From positions 248,001-312,000 of the forward strand of contig JBOFDS010000011.1 in NCBI GenBank assembly GCA_051647245.1: DNA of 64,000 nucleotides. The letters run 5' to 3'. This DNA comes from Brevinema_A sp051647245 (GTDB lineage Bacteria > Spirochaetota > Brevinematia > Brevinematales > Brevinemataceae). The position numbers and the translations under genes are program-made. The notes beneath the pieces are model-generated. The model saw only the letters and a list, made by a program, of their open reading frames with translations. It had not been told where the DNA came from and did not search any database. Of the stretch, positions 49,578 through 57,587 are shown piece after piece (the first letter of the stretch is position 1; each line of letters begins with the position of its first letter).

Positions 49578-51881
49578 TTATTTTAATAGTTTTGCAAAAG
49601 GATTGTGTGTTGCTTGTCCAGAATCATTTTTCTTGATTTGGGTACTTGGAGCTGATTTTTGAGCAGGTTTTTTGAGTGTAATTTTTCCTTTGCTTCCCGC
49701 GACAGGTTTCGCGTCTTTTTCAGCACGTTTAGGGGAAGGTTTTGCGTTGGTGCCTGATTGAGATTTCATAGAAAGCCCAATACGACGACGCTTTTCATCC
49801 ATATCAATGATCGTCGCTGTTATCATATCACCAGCCTTCACGACGTCCATCGCATGAGCAACATAATTATCACTCATTTCTGAGAGGTGGAGTAGGGCGG
49901 TTTCTTTGATTCCAAGATCAACGAAGGCACCAAAATCGACCACATTTTTGATCTTACCTGTTACGACCATGCCGACACGAAGATCTTCAAATGTCTTCAC
50001 GCCTTTTTGCATGATAGGTCCTGGGAAGTCCTCTCTAGGATCACGAGCTGGTTTTTGTAGCTCGAGGATGATATCTTCGATAGTTGCCTCACCTATATTA
50101 TATTTGAGCATGAGGGCTTCTTTTTGGTCTTTAGTTGGTTTTCCAGCTGAAAGAAGGGTCAAAATTTCACGAGCTACTTCATAGTTTTCAGGGTGTACCC
50201 AGGAATTGTCCAAAATCTCATCAGAGCTAGGTACTTTGAGGAATCCTGCTGCTTGTTCGAAAGTTTTGTCTCCCATGCCAGCGACTTTAAGGAGTTCCAT
50301 TCTACTATTAAAAGAACCGTTTTTATCACGATAAGAAACGATTTTCTTCGCAAGGTTTAATTTAATACCAGAAACATATTTCAAAAGAGAATAAGAAGCG
50401 GTGTTTACATTCACGCCTACTCTATTCACCACAGATTCCACAGTCTCATCGAGTGAGTCACTGAGTGCGCTTTGATTGAGGTCGTGCTGATAGAGGCCTA
50501 CCCCGATGGATTTAGGATCAATTTTTACAAGCTCTGCTAGTGGATCTTGAAGGCGTCTACCGATGGAAATAGCTCCACGGATACTTACGTCAAGATTTGG
50601 GAATTCTTCTGTTCCGATTGGGGACGCAGAATAGACACTGGCACCATCTTCCGCAACCACTGTAAATGGGATGTCGATATTTGCTTCGGTGATAACATTA
50701 GCTACGTATTCTTGGACATCGTAGGTACCTGTACCGTTTCCGATAGCGATGAGGTTGATGTCATATTTTTTGATGAAACCTGTGATTAAGGTTTTGTACT
50801 GAGGATCATTTTTGTGTTGGTAGAAGGTAAATTCTTCGAGGAATTTACCATTTTCATCCAAAGCCACTACCTTTGTTCCTGTACGGATACCTGGGTCAAA
50901 CGCCAAGATTCTGGTGCTTTTGATAGGGGATTGGAGAAGGATATTTTGAAGGTTCGCCGCAAAAAGCCCAATACCATGCTTATCGGCTTCAGCGGTGAAG
51001 TTGGATCTGATTTCGCGGAGGACAGCAGGAAGGAGCAAACGCTTCATCCCATCAATGATCGCTTCTTTGTGGAATTTGTTATTAATTTTGTAACGAGAAA
51101 TCACGACATTATAAACATTTTCTTCTTCAATATCGATCTTTACTTCGAGCTCTTTCTCATTCTCGCCCCTGTTGATTGCAAGGATTCTATGTGGTTTCAC
51201 GGTAGAGAGAGCTTCTTTATAATCGTAATACATCCCATAGACGGATGTTTCTTTATCTTTGTTTCCTGTGACGGAGAGTTGAGCGTGCTTGAGGATGTAG
51301 GTGCGGGTTTCTGTTCTGTTGTCGGTATCCTGAGAAATACGCTCCGCAATGATGTCCATAGCACCTTGGATTGCGTCGTCAGCAGTTAAAATACCATGCT
51401 CTTTGTTGAGGTATTCAGGTGCCGCTGCGAGCACAGCTTCTTCATTGGAAGAAAGCATCACTTCTGCCAAACCTTCCAAACCAGCTTCCACGGCTTTCAT
51501 ACCACGAGTTTTTTTCTTGCGTTTGTATGGTGCGTAAATATCTTCAAGCTCTGTTTGTGTTACGCAACGTTCAATATTTGCAAGCAATTCTTCAGTGAGA
51601 AGACCTTGTGAAAAGATCCCTTTTATGATCTCAAGACGTCTTGTTTCGAGATTGGTGAGAGATTTATTCAAATGCTCAATCGCACGAATCTCAATCTCAT
51701 CAAGGTTGCCTGTTCTTTCTTTTCGGTAACGAGCAATAAATGGCACCGTACAATCTTCAGCAAATAAATCAAGGGTTGCTTTGATCTGAGTTTTTGTGAT
51801 GGATAATTCTTCCGAAATACGTGTAATAATATCATCCGTGTCGACAACCAAAGATTCAATATATTCAGGTGTTAATGCCAT
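49578..51881 (-). CDS. tex: Tex-family RNA-binding transcription accessory protein
   Basis: A 767-residue protein of the Tex/Spt6-like family, thought to act on RNA polymerase or transcripts. In order: an N-terminal helical region with P-F-I-A-R-Y-R-K-E, a YqgF-like RNase H fold (F-D-P-G-I-R-T-G), two helix-hairpin-helix segments (G-V-N-V-N-T-A-S and V-A-G-M-G-D-K-T-F-E), and an S1 domain (G-K-I-K-N-V-V-D-F-G-A-F-V-D-L-G) followed by a Lys-rich tail. The frame extends 14 codons upstream, but GGAGG supports the ATG at 51881. A long structured leader precedes it. Confidence 0.95.
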   Translation of the reverse strand: MALTPEYIESLVVDTDDIITRISEELSITKTQIKATLDLFAEDCTVPFIARYRKERTGNLDEIEIRAIEHLNKSLTNLETRRLEIIKGIFSQGLLTEELLANIERCVTQTELEDIYAPYKRKKKTRGMKAVEAGLEGLAEVMLSSNEEAVLAAAPEYLNKEHGILTADDAIQGAMDIIAERISQDTDNRTETRTYILKHAQLSVTGNKDKETSVYGMYYDYKEALSTVKPHRILAINRGENEKELEVKIDIEEENVYNVVISRYKINNKFHKEAIIDGMKRLLLPAVLREIRSNFTAEADKHGIGLFAANLQNILLQSPIKSTRILAFDPGIRTGTKVVALDENGKFLEEFTFYQHKNDPQYKTLITGFIKKYDINLIAIGNGTGTYDVQEYVANVITEANIDIPFTVVAEDGASVYSASPIGTEEFPNLDVSIRGAISIGRRLQDPLAELVKIDPKSIGVGLYQHDLNQSALSDSLDETVESVVNRVGVNVNTASYSLLKYVSGIKLNLAKKIVSYRDKNGSFNSRMELLKVAGMGDKTFEQAAGFLKVPSSDEILDNSWVHPENYEVAREILTLLSAGKPTKDQKEALMLKYNIGEATIEDIILELQKPARDPREDFPGPIMQKGVKTFEDLRVGMVVTGKIKNVVDFGAFVDLGIKETALLHLSEMSDNYVAHAMDVVKAGDMITATIIDMDEKRRRIGLSMKSQSGTNAKPSPKRAEKDAKPVAGSKGKITLKKPAQKSAPSTQIKKNDSGQATHNPFAKLLK

Positions 51882-51907
51882 AAAATGCCTCCAATAGTAT
51901 ACAAAAT

Positions 51908-51952
51908 TATAGGGGGTATACATACCCCCTATAGGTCTCAGCCGAAGCTGAG
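51908..51952 (-). promoter_or_regulatory. Two stable hairpins in the tex leader
   Basis: On the minus strand CTCAGC-TTCG-GCTGAG (51952-51937) forms a C(UUCG)G tetraloop hairpin. Four bases later a 12-bp perfect inverted repeat (51933-51922 with 51919-51908, core GGGGGT/ACCCCC) follows. Neither has a usable T-run. They lie 27 bases or more before the tex ATG. Confidence 0.7.
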
Positions 51953-52014
51953 GAATTGATCTCCAAATCTACAAAGCTCACGAAAAAGTAAAAATATGTT
52001 CACGAGCTAATCTT

Positions 52015-52043
52015 ATTATAGAATAAAAACTTAATCTTGTAAA
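52015..52043 (-). promoter_or_regulatory. Sigma-70 promoter for tex
   Basis: Minus strand TTTACA (52043-52038), 17 bp, TATAAT (52020-52015). It implies a leader of roughly 125 nt. The whole 330-bp gap between tex and the zinc-binding lipoprotein gene holds this promoter, the leader hairpins, an imperfect AGCTC/GAGCT pair and the divergent promoter at 52148. Confidence 0.72.
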
Positions 52044-52147
52044 GTGTTCACATCAGTTTTTTCAAAAATTATTTTTTAAATTAATATTAGATAATAATTT
52101 ATAACACCAAGATATATTTTATGATTATCTTTGATGTGTTGTATCAC

Positions 52148-52176
52148 TTGATTTTTTCAGTTTTCTATTGTAGAAT
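52148..52176 (+). promoter_or_regulatory. Sigma-70 promoter for the zinc-binding lipoprotein gene
   Basis: TTGATT (52148-52153), 17 bp, TAGAAT (52171-52176), about 35 nt before the ATG. I could not find a convincing Zur or Fur operator. Confidence 0.62.
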
Positions 52177-52211
52177 AAATACTATTACTGAATCTTTCAT
52201 GGAGAATCACA

Positions 52212-53096
52212 ATGAGAATTATTTATATTGCCCTCATCTTAATGAGTGTTTCTTGTTCTAAAAATGTTAAACAAGAGAAATTCCATATAGTCACAGGAAT
52301 TCAACCTATCGCCTCTTTAATCCAACAAATTGGTGGGACACATATTAAAGCAACTGCTATCATCCCTGCAAATGTAGATCCTCATACTTTTAGTCTTAAA
52401 GTATCAGACGGAATGATGGTTGCTAAGGCAGATATGTTGATAGCTTTGCATGAGCATATCGATGGAGCGCTACTTCAGATTGCTGATCAAACAAATACAA
52501 TCGTCTTAAGACAAGATCATGAAGATTTTCTTGAGAAGAAGGATTTTGATCATCATGCTGAAGAAAAACATAGCCACGCACACGCTCACGAACATGGATC
52601 TGATAATAGTCACTACTGGCTTTCTTATACAGAGTCAATGAAAATAGCCTCTGAGATTATGGCGATTTTACAAAAAGCAATGCCTGAGCATAAGGATGTT
52701 TTTGAAAAGAATTATCAAGAAGTAGTGGCTGCCTTAAAAGCCGATTTCAAAACATATCATGATAGAAAATATGATTTTGTAGTCATTCAACGTCATTCTG
52801 CGTGGGATTATATCTTTGACGAATTGCATATTCACCAAATCGCGGTGCTTGAAGAATTTGAAAATCAACAAACATCTTTCAAAAAAGTTGGAGAATTGCT
52901 AGCTCTTATTAAAAATCAAAACAAACAAGTTATTTTGATTGATGATGCTTTTTCGACGCCATCTACTGTTTTTACAGAGCTTGAAAAGGAAACTTCAGCT
53001 AAAATTGTGAGATTAAATCCTATTCAAACAGATAAAAAATCATCTAAAATTGTGGATCTTTTACGTTATAATATTGAACTATTAGCAAAAGAATAA
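52212..53096 (+). CDS. Zinc/manganese ABC transporter substrate-binding lipoprotein (ZnuA/TroA-like)
   Basis: A 294-residue protein of the cluster A-1 metal-binding family (PF01297). A lipobox L-M-S-V-S-C gives a lipid-anchored Cys15. The family blocks are G-I-Q-P-I-A-S-L-I-Q-Q-I-G-G, P-A-N-V-D-P-H-T-F (first His ligand) and Q-R-H-S-A-W-D-Y (second). A His/Glu-rich loop (about residues 112-135, H-H-A-E-E-K-H-S-H-A-H-A-H) is typical of zinc rather than manganese binders. No ATPase or permease gene is adjacent, so its transporter must be elsewhere or the protein acts alone. Confidence 0.88.
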   Translation: MRIIYIALILMSVSCSKNVKQEKFHIVTGIQPIASLIQQIGGTHIKATAIIPANVDPHTFSLKVSDGMMVAKADMLIALHEHIDGALLQIADQTNTIVLRQDHEDFLEKKDFDHHAEEKHSHAHAHEHGSDNSHYWLSYTESMKIASEIMAILQKAMPEHKDVFEKNYQEVVAALKADFKTYHDRKYDFVVIQRHSAWDYIFDELHIHQIAVLEEFENQQTSFKKVGELLALIKNQNKQVILIDDAFSTPSTVFTELEKETSAKIVRLNPIQTDKKSSKIVDLLRYNIELLAKE

Positions 53097-53148
53097 TTTC
53101 AAAAATTGTATGGTTGGGGAACTATCGCAATAAGAGTGTTTTAATATT

Positions 53149-53997
53149 ATGAAATTAGATGAAAATAGTGTTAAGTCAATTTTGGAAGAATTCCAAGAAA
53201 GTCGAGACATTGATTATCTACGCAGATTTCAAGAAGAGGTCTGTGATTTTATTGAAAATTGGGTACAAGTCACCTATAAGTGTTCTATTGATATTGCACG
53301 AGATTTTCTCGTTTATGTATTGGAAAGGTCTGAGCAAATTATGCTTTCCTGTCCTCAGAACTTGCAAGTGCTCTTTAAAACATGGTTTGTAGCTGTCCTA
53401 TCAAATAAATTCGCAGATTTCTCGAGATCAAGAGAGATTTTTTCTCCTTATTTAACTTGTGATCTGGATTTCTACCAAGAAACAATATCAGAGCACGACC
53501 CTTCTCTATCTTTGGGGTATCCTCGATTTTTGGAGATTTTGCAGCTTTTGTCCTTTGAAGAGCAGAGTCTAGCGACATTTCTCTACATGCCTCTTGATAT
53601 TAGTGTTGATCATGTAAATGTATTATCTGAGATGACGCAAAAGCCTATTCATCAAATCATGCGTGCTTATTATGATGTGTTACAAGTACAAGAGCTTGCG
53701 CTTCAAAATCAAGAAGGTATCCAGGAACAAAAAGATAAGATTTCTCAAAAAATCACGTACTTAAAAAAAATGAGTAACAAAACAGATCCTCAACACGAAA
53801 AACAATCTTTGGAGACAAAAATTGCTTATTTTGAGAATCGACTTTACAAATTATCACTTAAAATGAAAACCAAAAAGAAAGTTCTATTGAAAATCTTTGA
53901 AGAATTGATGGGCGATTATCAAACTGCATACACCTTGATCCGTAAAATTGAATTGAAAATCTCGCTTCTTTCTTCAGATTGTGAGCTTGGAGACTAA
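53149..53997 (+). CDS. Divergent ECF-sigma-like protein
   Basis: A 282-residue protein whose first 180 residues follow the layout of an ECF sigma factor. Region 2-like features are Y-L-R-R-F-Q-E-E-V-C-D-F-I, D-I-A-R-D-F-L-V-Y-V-L-E-R and F-K-T-W-F-V-A-V-L-S-N-K-F-A-D-F-S-R-S-R, matching the family's W-L-x-x-I-x-x-N-x-x-x-D-x-x-R. A region 4-like helix-turn-helix follows (L-S-F-E-E-Q-S-L-A-T-F to I-M-R-A-Y-Y-D, about 130-180). The last 95 residues are an added Lys/Gln-rich coiled coil. The call is pattern-based. The ribosome binding site is weak. A gene with anti-sigma features starts 5 bp downstream. Confidence 0.5.
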   Translation: MKLDENSVKSILEEFQESRDIDYLRRFQEEVCDFIENWVQVTYKCSIDIARDFLVYVLERSEQIMLSCPQNLQVLFKTWFVAVLSNKFADFSRSREIFSPYLTCDLDFYQETISEHDPSLSLGYPRFLEILQLLSFEEQSLATFLYMPLDISVDHVNVLSEMTQKPIHQIMRAYYDVLQVQELALQNQEGIQEQKDKISQKITYLKKMSNKTDPQHEKQSLETKIAYFENRLYKLSLKMKTKKKVLLKIFEELMGDYQTAYTLIRKIELKISLLSSDCELGD

Positions 53998-54002
53998 AAC
54001 CG

Positions 54003-54485
54003 ATGCAGCAAATGCTTTTATACATCGAAAACAAACTCTCTCCCTCGGAAATGGAATCTTATTCTGCTTTTTTACAGGAAAATCCTGAGGAAATGCAAAA
54101 AGTATTACAGATTACACAAGCCTTAGCTCTTTATGATGTCAATAATTCACCAATTCATCGTATAGATATTGTTGAAAATCCTGCAACCTCATTGGAATTT
54201 ATTCTTGAAGGGGTGGTTCGTTTCTTTAAGAAGAGGGAACTTGCATTCAGAGGTCAAAGCTCTGTAACTCTTTATCGATTTGAATTTTTGGATACAGCTT
54301 TTGAGATTATTCAAAAAGATCCTACGAGTGTAGAATTACTTGTAAGTGAGGGAAGCGGATTGGAGTGGCTTGACCTTGCTAATAGAAAAAATCAAATCAT
54401 CACTTCTGGTGATAGTGTATTTGTTTATAGGGATGAAACTTATCTTATTCGCTACCAAAATCAATATCTATTCATTTCTTATTGA
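54003..54485 (+). CDS. Anti-sigma-like partner protein
   Basis: A 160-residue soluble protein. The first 40 residues (L-L-Y-I-E-N-K-L-S-P-S-E-M-E-S-Y-S-A-F-L) resemble the N-terminal sigma-binding helices of anti-sigma factors (Y-x-x-G-x-L-x-x-x-E, then a helix), but the zinc His/Cys residues and a transmembrane helix are absent. The remaining 110 residues are beta-rich with Glu-x-Leu strands. It starts 5 bp after the sigma-like gene with GGAGA inside that gene's end, so translation is coupled. It ends at a strong terminator, closing a two-gene unit. Confidence 0.5.
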   Translation: MQQMLLYIENKLSPSEMESYSAFLQENPEEMQKVLQITQALALYDVNNSPIHRIDIVENPATSLEFILEGVVRFFKKRELAFRGQSSVTLYRFEFLDTAFEIIQKDPTSVELLVSEGSGLEWLDLANRKNQIITSGDSVFVYRDETYLIRYQNQYLFISY

Positions 54486-54496
54486 AATATCTAATG

Positions 54497-54523
54497 AAAA
54501 ACCCCCTGTAATTAGGGGGTTTT
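54497..54523. terminator. Bidirectional intrinsic terminator
   Basis: AAAACCCCCT (54498-54507) pairs with AGGGGGTTTT (54514-54523) around GTAATT, between convergent genes. Confidence 0.88.
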
Positions 54524-54525
54524 AT

Positions 54526-55938
54526 TTATTCTTCAGGGGTGATTGTTTGGGACATAACAGGATCAATACCGTAGGTATGACGATAAAGTTGCTCAAAATT
54601 TCTTAGTAGACCCTCGCGTACAAGCAAGATCTTAGAATCAGAAATCGATGCCTCACCGGAATCTTTATTAACGTATTCAACAAGATGCTCTTCCAAAAAC
54701 TCGGATTGAGCTTTCAACTGAGAACATAGCTCTTTAATATCAGCAAGTTGCTCCTTACTATGATTTAATGCGGAAAAATCAAGGCTTGGGATTGCTTTTT
54801 GAGGGACTGTAGGGCTAGTGTTTTGAGATTCAGGCATTCCTTCTAAGATATTTTTTGCTACAGCATAAGATTTTCGGATGACAAGATCCGCATCTTGAAG
54901 CTCTTTAATAATCGCTTGTCCAATGTTAGAACTCTTCTCCGCAAAACTCTTCACACGATCCGAAACAGCCATGAATGGTTTTCCTGATTCACCAGCTTTT
55001 GATGCTTCGATAGATATATTTAGTGCTAGAATTCCTGCTTGGAATCCATTATCCGATGAAGACTTAGCAAGCGTAGACGCACGTTCAGCTCTTGTAAATA
55101 AACGGGAAAGCATTTTCTGCATGATAACGATCTTGTCTTTTAATTCAGGATTTTCAGGATCTTTGGTGACAGGGGTAGATGAGATAGATACACTTGTCGT
55201 TTTAGCTTGTTCGATGTAGCTGGAGATGCCGTCTTCGATAGGTTCTATTTTAGAGAATAATTCTTCTGTATAATGAAGAAGTGGATACAAACGGTTCATG
55301 TCAATCTTATTCAAATTATCTACAGCCTTTGGTGTTTTCCAATCAATAGATTGTAATTCCTCCCAAATATTCTCTAAAATAATAGAATTTTTTGATACAA
55401 TAGATCGGGATAAAAAAGCAGCACCATGTAAAGTAACAAAAATACAAATAAATAATAAACCAACATACCCAGGTAATACAATTTTTGTGAACGTATGAAT
55501 ATAGGAACTTCTTATAGAAGAATTTACAAGACGCTTAATCAATTCAATTTGATCGTAAAGCTCCTGAAAAGTAGCTGATTTGAGTTGTTCGTTTTTTGAA
55601 GAGAGAGATTGGTAGAACTTCTCACCAACTTCTTCTAAATAGTTTACTTCTACAGCAAGCGTTGGGATCGTTGCTAGGAATTGTTTCTTGTGCAAAATAT
55701 TCCAAGAGCTGAGGCTGGTTTTAGATGAGTCTATCCCAACATCGTTATTTAAAAGCAAAGACGCTTCACTGCTGATCTCAGTAAAGTAAAGAGTATTTTT
55801 ATAAAGCAAAGTATGTTTAGTTACTTTGTGGAAGTAGAGCAATCCACCTGCAATCGTGAGAATTGATAATAGAAGCCACATAGCAATGGTTTTGTGAGAG
55901 TATTTAGAAATAGATGAATTGATATTATCGTATGCCAT
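54526..55938 (-). CDS. Methyl-accepting chemotaxis protein-like transducer
   Basis: A 470-residue membrane protein. Transmembrane helices at about 18-36 and 153-175 enclose a 115-residue helical periplasmic domain. The cytoplasmic part contains the MCP hairpin tip in altered form, G-I-L-A-L-N-I-S-I-E-A-S-K-A-G-E-S-G-K-P-F-M-A-V (typical L-A-L-N-A-A-I-E-A-A-R-A-G-E), followed by V-K-S-F-A-E-K-S. The coiled-coil arms are short and a Pro/Ser-rich stretch interrupts them. GGAGG supports the ATG at 55938; an upstream in-frame start at 55974 is less likely. The CheA-like and CheW-like genes are 7 kb away. Confidence 0.78.
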   Translation of the reverse strand: MAYDNINSSISKYSHKTIAMWLLLSILTIAGGLLYFHKVTKHTLLYKNTLYFTEISSEASLLLNNDVGIDSSKTSLSSWNILHKKQFLATIPTLAVEVNYLEEVGEKFYQSLSSKNEQLKSATFQELYDQIELIKRLVNSSIRSSYIHTFTKIVLPGYVGLLFICIFVTLHGAAFLSRSIVSKNSIILENIWEELQSIDWKTPKAVDNLNKIDMNRLYPLLHYTEELFSKIEPIEDGISSYIEQAKTTSVSISSTPVTKDPENPELKDKIVIMQKMLSRLFTRAERASTLAKSSSDNGFQAGILALNISIEASKAGESGKPFMAVSDRVKSFAEKSSNIGQAIIKELQDADLVIRKSYAVAKNILEGMPESQNTSPTVPQKAIPSLDFSALNHSKEQLADIKELCSQLKAQSEFLEEHLVEYVNKDSGEASISDSKILLVREGLLRNFEQLYRHTYGIDPVMSQTITPEE

Positions 55939-56055
55939 TAGGTCATCCTCCATCGAAAAGACAAATAATATCAAAATATCGGTACAATCAAAAAAAAATT
56001 TAGTATCTCTTCTAAAAATCTCTAAAGTATGCTATGATAGTTTTCAGGAGTTTAT

Positions 56056-56481
56056 ATGATTCGGATTTTTAACGAAAAAGATCTAAATAATGTTATGCAA
56101 CTTTGGCTTGAAGGGAATGTCGAGGCTCATTCATTTATTAATTTGGAATATTGGCAGGATAATTATGATTTTGTTCAAGCACTTATACCATCTGCCGAAG
56201 TTTGGGTGTATGAGGCTGAAAATAATATATTAGGTTTTATCGGATTAGGGGAAGGAAAAATATATGGTCTTTTCGTAAGAGCTTCGCATAGGTCGTGTGG
56301 TATAGGAAAAAGCTTGCTTGAACACGTTAAAACAAAAAGTGATAGCTTAGAATTGAGTGTGTATCAAAAAAATCACAAGGCTTTTCAATTTTATCAAAGA
56401 GAAGGATTTGAAATCCAATCCCTAAGCGAAGATATTTCAACAAAAGAGCAAGAATACACCATGTGCTGGTCGAGGAATTAA
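56056..56481 (+). CDS. GNAT N-acetyltransferase
   Basis: A 141-residue acetyltransferase of the small YjaB-like type. The acetyl-CoA loop R-S-C-G-I-G-K-S-L-L follows I-Y-G-L-F-V-R-A-S-H-R, and N-H-K-A-F-Q-F-Y-Q-R-E-G-F is the canonical C-terminal motif. Substrate unknown. CAGGAG precedes the ATG. The radical SAM gene starts 1 bp after its stop, so they are co-transcribed. Confidence 0.88.
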   Translation: MIRIFNEKDLNNVMQLWLEGNVEAHSFINLEYWQDNYDFVQALIPSAEVWVYEAENNILGFIGLGEGKIYGLFVRASHRSCGIGKSLLEHVKTKSDSLELSVYQKNHKAFQFYQREGFEIQSLSEDISTKEQEYTMCWSRN

Positions 56482-56482
56482 C

Positions 56483-57352
56483 ATGATTCAATATAAAGAA
56501 ATTTTGTGTAAATCAGCTTTAGTAAAGTCAAATATCCCTGAAGCTGACTTTGTGATAAATCCTTACACGGGTTGCGAGATGGCGTGCGTGTATTGTTATG
56601 CTTCTTTTATGTGTCGATTCGTTGATATGCCTCAATCAGAATGGGGGAATTTTCTTTATCCTAAGGTAAATATTCTTGAAGTTTTGAATAAGGAACTCTC
56701 CTCAAAGCGACGTGATAAGACGAAGAAAATTTTTATGTCCTCTGTTACGGATCCTTACACCTATTCTGAGAAAAAATACCAGCTTACTCGAGGTATTTTA
56801 GAGAGCCTGCTCAAACATCAGTGGGAGGGAAGGGTGTCGATTTTGTCCAAAAATCCTTTACTTCTTCGTGATTTGGAGCTGTTTCAAAGTTTTCCGGACT
56901 GTCAAGTTAATATGACTATCACCTCCCATGACAATCTTTTCTCCAAAATACTCGACAACAGAGCTCCTTTGGTTTTGGAGAGGATAGCAGCGCTAGAAAC
57001 CTTAAATAAAAATAACATTCAAACTAGTGCTTTTATTGGCCCCATTATTCCTCAATATATGAATAATATCGATTCATTGGAAGAATTACTTATTCGTCTT
57101 AAGGATGCAGGTGTGAGCGATGTTTCTGTTGAAATTATGAACATGGCTCCGAGAGGGCGATTTGTCCTTGAGGCTATTAGTAAAGAATTAGGTGTTCAAG
57201 TGGCTCAAGATTTTCAAAATACTTTAAGGAATAGAGCGAAGGTTGATGAAGTAAAGAACAAGATTTTGAATTTGCTTGATAAGTATTCGCTTAATTTGAA
57301 ACTGGACGAGATTTTTGAACATCAAGAATATACAAAAAAACACCAAAAATAA
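56483..57352 (+). CDS. SPL-family radical SAM protein
   Basis: A 289-residue radical SAM enzyme. The cluster cysteines are Cys31, Cys35 and Cys38 (C-E-M-A-C-V-Y-C) preceded by N-P-Y-T-G, the arrangement of the spore photoproduct lyase-like family. S-S-V-T-D-P-Y and I-L-S-K-N-P complete the family pattern. Spore lyase itself is unlikely in a non-sporulating organism, and the reaction is unknown. It follows the GNAT gene with a 1-bp gap and ends at a terminator. Confidence 0.87.
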   Translation: MIQYKEILCKSALVKSNIPEADFVINPYTGCEMACVYCYASFMCRFVDMPQSEWGNFLYPKVNILEVLNKELSSKRRDKTKKIFMSSVTDPYTYSEKKYQLTRGILESLLKHQWEGRVSILSKNPLLLRDLELFQSFPDCQVNMTITSHDNLFSKILDNRAPLVLERIAALETLNKNNIQTSAFIGPIIPQYMNNIDSLEELLIRLKDAGVSDVSVEIMNMAPRGRFVLEAISKELGVQVAQDFQNTLRNRAKVDEVKNKILNLLDKYSLNLKLDEIFEHQEYTKKHQK

Positions 57353-57376
57353 CCCCCTGAATAAAGGGGGTTATTT
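57347..57376 (+). terminator. Intrinsic terminator of the radical SAM operon
   Basis: AAATAACCCCCT (57347-57358) pairs with AGGGGGTTATTT (57365-57376) around GAATAA; the stem overlaps the stop codon. Confidence 0.85.
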
Positions 57377-57394
57377 GATTTAAATACAAAAAAA

Positions 57395-57412
57395 CACCAT
57401 CGGGAAATGGTG
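57395..57412 (-). terminator. Intrinsic terminator after tRNA-Val
   Basis: On the minus strand CACCAT and ATGGTG pair around TTCCCG, followed by TTTTTTT. It ends the tRNA transcript 26 bases after the tRNA. Confidence 0.75.
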
Positions 57413-57438
57413 CTTAAATTTTTGCTGTCCGAAGACAT

Positions 57439-57513
57439 TGGGCGTTGTAGGAATCGAACCTACGACCCTCTGCTTGTAAGGCAGATGCTCTAGACCAACT
57501 GAGCTAAACGCCC
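57439..57513 (-). tRNA. tRNA-Val (anticodon UAC)
   Basis: A 75-nt cloverleaf. Acceptor GGGCGTT pairs with AACGCCC, the D arm has GCTC...GAGC, the anticodon stem TCTGC/GCAGA holds loop CTTACAA (anticodon TAC), and the T arm is GTAGG-TTCGATT-CCTAC. The discriminator is A. CCA is not encoded, so it must be added by nucleotidyltransferase. Confidence 0.96.
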
Positions 57514-57532
57514 TTAATGAATTAAGTATAAT

Positions 57533-57561
57533 ATTATAGGTTATTTACTTGCTTTTGTCAA
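57533..57561 (-). promoter_or_regulatory. Consensus sigma-70 promoter for tRNA-Val
   Basis: Minus strand TTGACA (57561-57556), 17 bp, TATAAT (57538-57533), a perfect consensus, placing transcription start about 13 nt before the tRNA. Confidence 0.9.
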
Positions 57562-57587
57562 GGCTTTTGAGAAATAAATTCTCAAGA

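Noticed and set aside
51908..51933. GC-rich inverted repeat before tex considered as a terminator
   Set aside because: No T-run follows on either strand, and it lies between the tex promoter and its start codon.
52077..52147. Possible Zur/Fur box upstream of the zinc-binding lipoprotein gene (GATAAT and GATTATC fragments)
   Set aside because: The half-sites are about 27 bp apart and do not form a palindrome of the known operator type.
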